Source of the DNA: Caulobacteraceae bacterium
GTDB taxonomy: Bacteria > Pseudomonadota > Alphaproteobacteria > Caulobacterales > Caulobacteraceae
Direction of reading: 5' to 3'
Length of the DNA stretch: 19,479 bases
Assembly: GCA_025351125.1 (NCBI GenBank)
Contig: JANXWN010000459.1
Location: forward strand, 1 to 19,479
The notes below the pieces were generated by a model. That model made no database searches, had not been told where the DNA came from, and saw nothing but the letters and a program-made list of their open reading frames with translations. The position numbers and the translations under genes are program-made. Shown piece after piece: positions 16,373 through 19,479 of the stretch (the stretch's first letter is position 1; each line of letters begins with the position of its first letter).

Positions 16373-16431
16373 GAGTCTAAACTTTCGTCGCTGAGCGAAC
16401 GAGAGGTTGGCAGCGGGGAAAGGGTCTATCC

Positions 16432-16445
16432 TTGATCCAGATCAA
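16432..16445. promoter_or_regulatory. Perfect FixK/FNR box upstream of the ba3 oxidase operon
   Basis: TTGATCCAGATCAA is an exact TTGAT-N4-ATCAA palindrome. Its centre is 66 nt before the subunit IIa start on the minus strand. With the box at -41.5, transcription would begin about 25 nt before that ATG, a normal class II arrangement. It lies about 85 nt before the rightward radical SAM gene, which has its own promoter closer by, so the oxidase is the more likely target. Confidence 0.85.
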
Positions 16446-16494
16446 ACGCCGCGACCGCGATGTGCCGCGATCGAGAACTGCAGGCACATGCCGC

Positions 16495-16530
16495 TTGCCA
16501 GAACAAACTGGGAACATTATACACTTTGGA
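16495..16530 (+). promoter_or_regulatory. Sigma-70-type promoter of the radical SAM/udgX operon
   Basis: TTGCCA (16495-16500), a 17-bp spacer and TATACA (16518-16523) form a good housekeeping promoter with optimal spacing. The predicted start of transcription is about 16530, on or next to a candidate ATG. This means translation is either leaderless at 16530 or begins at the in-frame ATG at 16548. Confidence 0.65.
16501..16515. promoter_or_regulatory. LexA (SOS) box within the promoter spacer
   Basis: GAACAAACTGGGAAC is GAAC-N7-GAAC, the reverse complement of the alphaproteobacterial LexA direct repeat GTTC-N7-GTTC. It fills most of the spacer between the -35 and -10 elements, so bound LexA would block RNA polymerase. 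Its genes are DNA-repair related, which supports the reading. Confidence 0.75.
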
Positions 16531-17777
16531 TGGCTCGTCTCAATCTTATGCGCAAGCTTTCGGTGTTGGCCGACGCGGCTAAATATGATGCATCGTGTGC
16601 GTCGTCGGGCGGCGCGAAACGTGATTCGAGGGGAGGAACCGGCGTCGGCGCGACCGGCGGCATGGGGGTTTGCCATGCTTATACGCCCGATGGCCGCTGC
16701 GTTTCGCTGTTGAAGATATTGTTGACGAATTTTTGCGTGTTCGACTGCGTTTATTGCGTCAATCGATCATCCTCCAACGTGGAGCGGGCGCGGTTTTCGG
16801 TGAAGGAGGTGGTCGACCTCACCCTGGATTTTTATAAGCGCAATTATATCGAGGGGCTGTTCCTGTCGTCCGGCGTGATTCGCTCGGCCGACTATACGCA
16901 GGAGCAGATGAACCGGGTGGCCCAGTCGCTGCGTCTTGACCACGATTATCGCGGCTATATCCATCTCAAATTGGTAGCGGGCGCCAGCCCGGAGCTGGCG
17001 GCGGAGGCCGGCATCTACGCCGACCGGCTGTCGGTCAATATCGAACTGCCGCTGGACGCCAGTTTGGCGCGATTGGCGCCGGAAAAATCGATCGGTGATA
17101 TCAAGCGAGCCATGGGGCGAGTCCGGCTTGGGCTGGAGGATGCGGGCGACCGCAGCCACACCGGCCGCCGCCCCCCGGCTTTCGCTCCGGCCGGCCAATC
17201 TACCCAGATGGTGGTCGGCGCGGACGAGGCTACCGATGCGGACGTGTTGACCCGCGCCGATCACCTTTATGGCGCGTATAAGCTGCGCCGGGTCTACTAT
17301 TCCGCGTTCAGCCCGATACCGGATTCGAGCGCCGCACTGCCGCTGGAACGGCCGCACCTTATGCGCGAGCACCGACTTTACCAAGCCGACTGGCTGATGC
17401 GATTCTATGGTTTTGGGCGGGCTGAGATTTTGTCAGCCGCGCCCGGTGGCATGCTTGATCCCGCCATCGACCCTAAACTTGCTTGGGCGCTGGCTAACCG
17501 TGACCGGTTTCCCATGGACGTCAATCGCGCCGATCGGGAAATGCTCCTGCGCATTCCCGGTCTCGGCGCGAAGACCGTGGATCGGCTGATCGGCGTGCGG
17601 CGTCTGAAGCGCGTGACGCTGGACGACCTGCAACGGCTGGCCGGATCGGTGAAGCGGGCGCGTTCATTTGTGATCTGCGAGGGCTGGACGCCTGGCGCCG
17701 AGACCGACGCGCCCGATCTTCGCGCCCGGTTGGCGACCCCGTCACGGCGGGCCGCCGTACAACTGTCGTTGTTCTGA
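16530..17777 (+). CDS. Radical SAM DNA modification/repair protein (UdgX partner)
   Basis: The 415-residue product belongs to the radical SAM family that co-occurs with UdgX and is annotated as putative DNA modification/repair; its reaction is unknown. The start MRKLSVLADAAKYDASCASSGG is the family opening. The [4Fe-4S]-AdoMet motif is Cys69-x3-Cys73-x2-Cys76 (FCVFDCVYCVNR). A helix-hairpin-helix DNA-binding motif (RIPGLGAKTVDRLIG, from residue 341) follows the barrel. The last residues, QLSLF, match the beta sliding-clamp binding consensus. The frame runs open to 16407, but upstream codons cross the promoter and LexA box; 16530 (at the predicted transcription start) or 16548 is the likely start. 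It overlaps udgX by one base (TGATG). Confidence 0.9.
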   Translation: MARLNLMRKLSVLADAAKYDASCASSGGAKRDSRGGTGVGATGGMGVCHAYTPDGRCVSLLKILLTNFCVFDCVYCVNRSSSNVERARFSVKEVVDLTLDFYKRNYIEGLFLSSGVIRSADYTQEQMNRVAQSLRLDHDYRGYIHLKLVAGASPELAAEAGIYADRLSVNIELPLDASLARLAPEKSIGDIKRAMGRVRLGLEDAGDRSHTGRRPPAFAPAGQSTQMVVGADEATDADVLTRADHLYGAYKLRRVYYSAFSPIPDSSAALPLERPHLMREHRLYQADWLMRFYGFGRAEILSAAPGGMLDPAIDPKLAWALANRDRFPMDVNRADREMLLRIPGLGAKTVDRLIGVRRLKRVTLDDLQRLAGSVKRARSFVICEGWTPGAETDAPDLRARLATPSRRAAVQLSLF

Positions 17778-19216
17778 TGTTTGACGTCACCCTCGCGTCG
17801 GAGACCGACTTTGAGGGCTGGCGGACCGCGGCCCGAAGACTGAGGATGGCCGGGATCGCGCCGGACGTGGTGGACTGGCGGGTGGGCGTGGCTAGTCGGT
17901 CCCTGTTCGCCGAGCCACTGCCGCAACCGACGCTCGGCGCGGCGTTCAGCGCTTCGCGCGCCTTCCTCGACCTCGCCGGCGATGTAATTTTGCATCGGTC
18001 GGGGCGACGTCTAGATCTGCTCTACCGCCTGCTGTGGCGCATGAAGGACGAACCCCGCCTGATCGAAATCGCCAGTGATCCGGACGTGCGCGCCGCCGCT
18101 TTAATGCGCAAGTCGGTGCGCGAGGCGATCCACAAGATGCACGCCTTCGTCCGCTTTCGGCGGCTCGAGGGCGAAGACGAGGAAACTTTTGTCGCTTGGT
18201 TCGAACCGGCCCACCGGGTGGCTTTCGCCGCCGCCGATTGGTTCGTTCGGCGAATGACGAATCTGAAATTTTCGATCCTTACGCCCGAAGTGGGCGTCCA
18301 CTGGAACGGGACGGCGCTCGTGAGCTCTGTCGGCCTCAACCGCAGCCATGCGCCCCCGGAGGATGAGTTGGAAAACTATTGGCGCACGTATTACGCGTCG
18401 ATATTCAACCCGGCGCGGTTAAATCCGGCGGTCATGACCCAGCATATGGCGCAAAAATATTGGCGCAATTTGCCCGAGGCCGACGTCATTCCTCAGTTGA
18501 TCAGGCAGGCGCGAGGTCGCACGGATATGATGGTTCAAGCCGATCCCACGCCGCCCACGCGACGCGCCATCCGTATCGCCGCGCGCCAGCCCAACGCCGC
18601 CGGCTCGGACGTAGGCGACATCCCGCAAACTTTGGCGCAAGTCGCGGCCGGCGTGAAGCATTGCCGCCGGTGCCACTTGTGGCGGGACGCGACGCAGGGC
18701 GTGCCCGGCGAAGGTCCGGCGCGCGCCACGCTGATGCTGGTCGGCGAACAACCAGGTGATCGGGAGGATCTGGCCGGCCGCCCCTTTATCGGTCCCGCCG
18801 GGGCACTTCTAAATTCGGCTTTGGCCCAGGCGGGCGCGCCGCGCGAAGATTTCTACGTCACCAATGCGGTCAAACACTTTAAGCACGAGTTGCGCGGCAA
18901 GAGACGTTTACACAGAGCGCCCAACGCGGGAGAAATTCAGGCCTGCCGTTGGTGGCTCGACAACGAGCGGCGGCTGGTGCGGCCCAAGGTCATCGTGGCG
19001 CTGGGCGCGACGGCGGCCAGCGCGATCCTTGGCCGGACGGTTTCGGTGTTGAAAGCCAGGGGCAAAAACGAAATATTGGCTGACGGCGCCATCGCAGTCG
19101 TGACGGTGCACCCGTCCTATTTGTTGCGCATCCCCGACGCCGCAACCAAAGCCGCCGCCTACGATGATTTTGTGCGTGACCTGAGGACTGCGTATGCCTT
19201 GGCCAAGGCCGTTTGA
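17777..19216 (+). CDS. udgX: UdgX uracil-DNA crosslinking protein fused to a DUF4130 domain
   Basis: The 479-residue protein has two parts. Residues 1-250 match the DUF4130 domain (YRLLWRMKDEP, VREAIHKMHAFVRFRR, AHRVAFAAADWFVRRM, PAVMTQHMAQKYWRNLPE), whose function is unknown. Residues 285-479 are a UdgX uracil-DNA glycosylase-fold protein: GEQPGDRED (323-331), GRPFIGPAGALL, the KRRLH loop (375-379) and HPSYLLRIP (445-453). In Mycobacterium UdgX the loop histidine becomes covalently linked to the abasic site left by uracil removal; its equivalent, His379, is present. Candidate Fe-S cysteines are Cys296, Cys299 and Cys390. KRRLH replaces the better-known KRRIH, a conservative change. It is translationally coupled to the radical SAM gene and shares its SOS-type promoter. 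Confidence 0.93.
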   Translation: MFDVTLASETDFEGWRTAARRLRMAGIAPDVVDWRVGVASRSLFAEPLPQPTLGAAFSASRAFLDLAGDVILHRSGRRLDLLYRLLWRMKDEPRLIEIASDPDVRAAALMRKSVREAIHKMHAFVRFRRLEGEDEETFVAWFEPAHRVAFAAADWFVRRMTNLKFSILTPEVGVHWNGTALVSSVGLNRSHAPPEDELENYWRTYYASIFNPARLNPAVMTQHMAQKYWRNLPEADVIPQLIRQARGRTDMMVQADPTPPTRRAIRIAARQPNAAGSDVGDIPQTLAQVAAGVKHCRRCHLWRDATQGVPGEGPARATLMLVGEQPGDREDLAGRPFIGPAGALLNSALAQAGAPREDFYVTNAVKHFKHELRGKRRLHRAPNAGEIQACRWWLDNERRLVRPKVIVALGATAASAILGRTVSVLKARGKNEILADGAIAVVTVHPSYLLRIPDAATKAAAYDDFVRDLRTAYALAKAV

Positions 19217-19280
19217 GGCAGACCGGTCGGTCGAGCTGAGACGGTAAGACCCTGCTGGTTTGGAGGCTCGACGACGGGTT

Positions 19281-19479
19281 CTTAATCTTTCTCTTCCCCT
19301 TTTGGGGGAAGTCGATCGCGCCCTCTGGCGCGAGACGAAGGGGGCGCCCGCCACGTCATCGCCCCCTACCGCTCGGCTGACGCCGAGTCGCTTCCCCCGG
19401 GAGGGGAAGAGAGGCGCGTCCTGAATCTTTCTCTGCCCCTTCTGGGGAAGTGGATCGCGCCCTCTCGCGCGAGACGAAG
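19281..19479. repeat. Imperfect direct repeat with internal hairpins, truncated at window end
   Basis: A roughly 60-bp unit at 19281-19340 recurs at 19421-19479 with about half a dozen differences and one gap. Both contain an AATCTTTCTCT lead, a CCCC...GGGG(G)AAG hairpin and GATCGCGCCCTCT(G/C)GCGCGAGACGAAG. The last forms TCGCGCC-CTCT-GGCGCGA in copy 1, and copy 2 keeps six pairs. Between them, CTTCCCCCGGGAGGGGAAGAG (about 19391-19411) is a partial inverted copy. The pattern looks like a dispersed intergenic palindromic element; it could also act as a transcription end for udgX. The second copy may continue past the window. Confidence 0.7.

Noticed and set aside
16407..16529. Longer N-terminus of the radical SAM protein
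   Set aside because: These codons cross the FixK box, the -35/-10 promoter and the LexA box, and the family opening begins only at about 16530-16548.

Overview
The window looks like chromosomal DNA of a high-GC alphaproteobacterium. It carries a rhizobial-type FixL-FixJ-FixK oxygen-sensing cascade, a GAAC-N7-GAAC LexA box of the alphaproteobacterial type, FNR/FixK boxes, and a TonB-dependent receptor of the oligotroph type. No rRNA, tRNA, CRISPR array, transposase or phage gene was seen. The genus cannot be fixed from the sequence alone.

Layout. 1-965 is gene-poor and comparatively AT-rich, with several small palindromes, one of them a perfect CRP-type site at 45-60. 966-3545 (-) is a TonB-dependent outer-membrane receptor. 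3923-4875 (+) holds a glycine-zipper surface protein and a small lipoprotein. 4971-5234 (-) is a YbiI-like zinc-finger protein. 5400-7409 (-) is a two-gene arginine-to-proline operon (arginase, ornithine cyclodeaminase). 7677-9451 (+) is fixL-fixJ. 9576-10433 (-) is a two-domain universal stress protein with a FixK box upstream. 10751-11419 (+) is fixK. 11540-13153 (+) encodes a Tat-exported HiPIP and a Cyc2-like monoheme cytochrome-porin. Converging on it, 13220-16372 (-) encodes a complete B-type (ba3-like) oxidase: small subunit IIa, CuA subunit II, catalytic subunit I and a membrane-anchored di-heme cytochrome c, with a perfect FixK/FNR box ahead of the first gene. 16530-19216 (+) is a radical SAM / UdgX DNA-repair pair behind a promoter with a LexA box in its spacer. 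19217-19479 is non-coding and contains a degenerate repeat cut by the window end.

How they fit. Oxygen limitation would be read by the haem-PAS kinase FixL, passed to FixJ and then to FixK, which has matching sites in front of usp and the ba3 oxidase. Between fixK and the oxidase lie the parts of a possible electron chain from the cell surface to oxygen: outer-membrane Cyc2-like cytochrome, periplasmic HiPIP, di-heme c, CuA and ba3. This resembles the logic of Fe(II)-oxidation loci (cyc2-cyc1-cox in Acidithiobacillus), but here it sits under an oxygen-sensing circuit. The substrate is inferred, not shown.

The second notable system is the radical SAM/UdgX pair. The sequence gives it an SOS-type promoter, a C-terminal sliding-clamp motif (QLSLF) on the radical SAM protein, and an intact KRRLH crosslinking loop on UdgX. 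These suggest a damage-induced, replication-associated uracil-DNA response of unknown chemistry.
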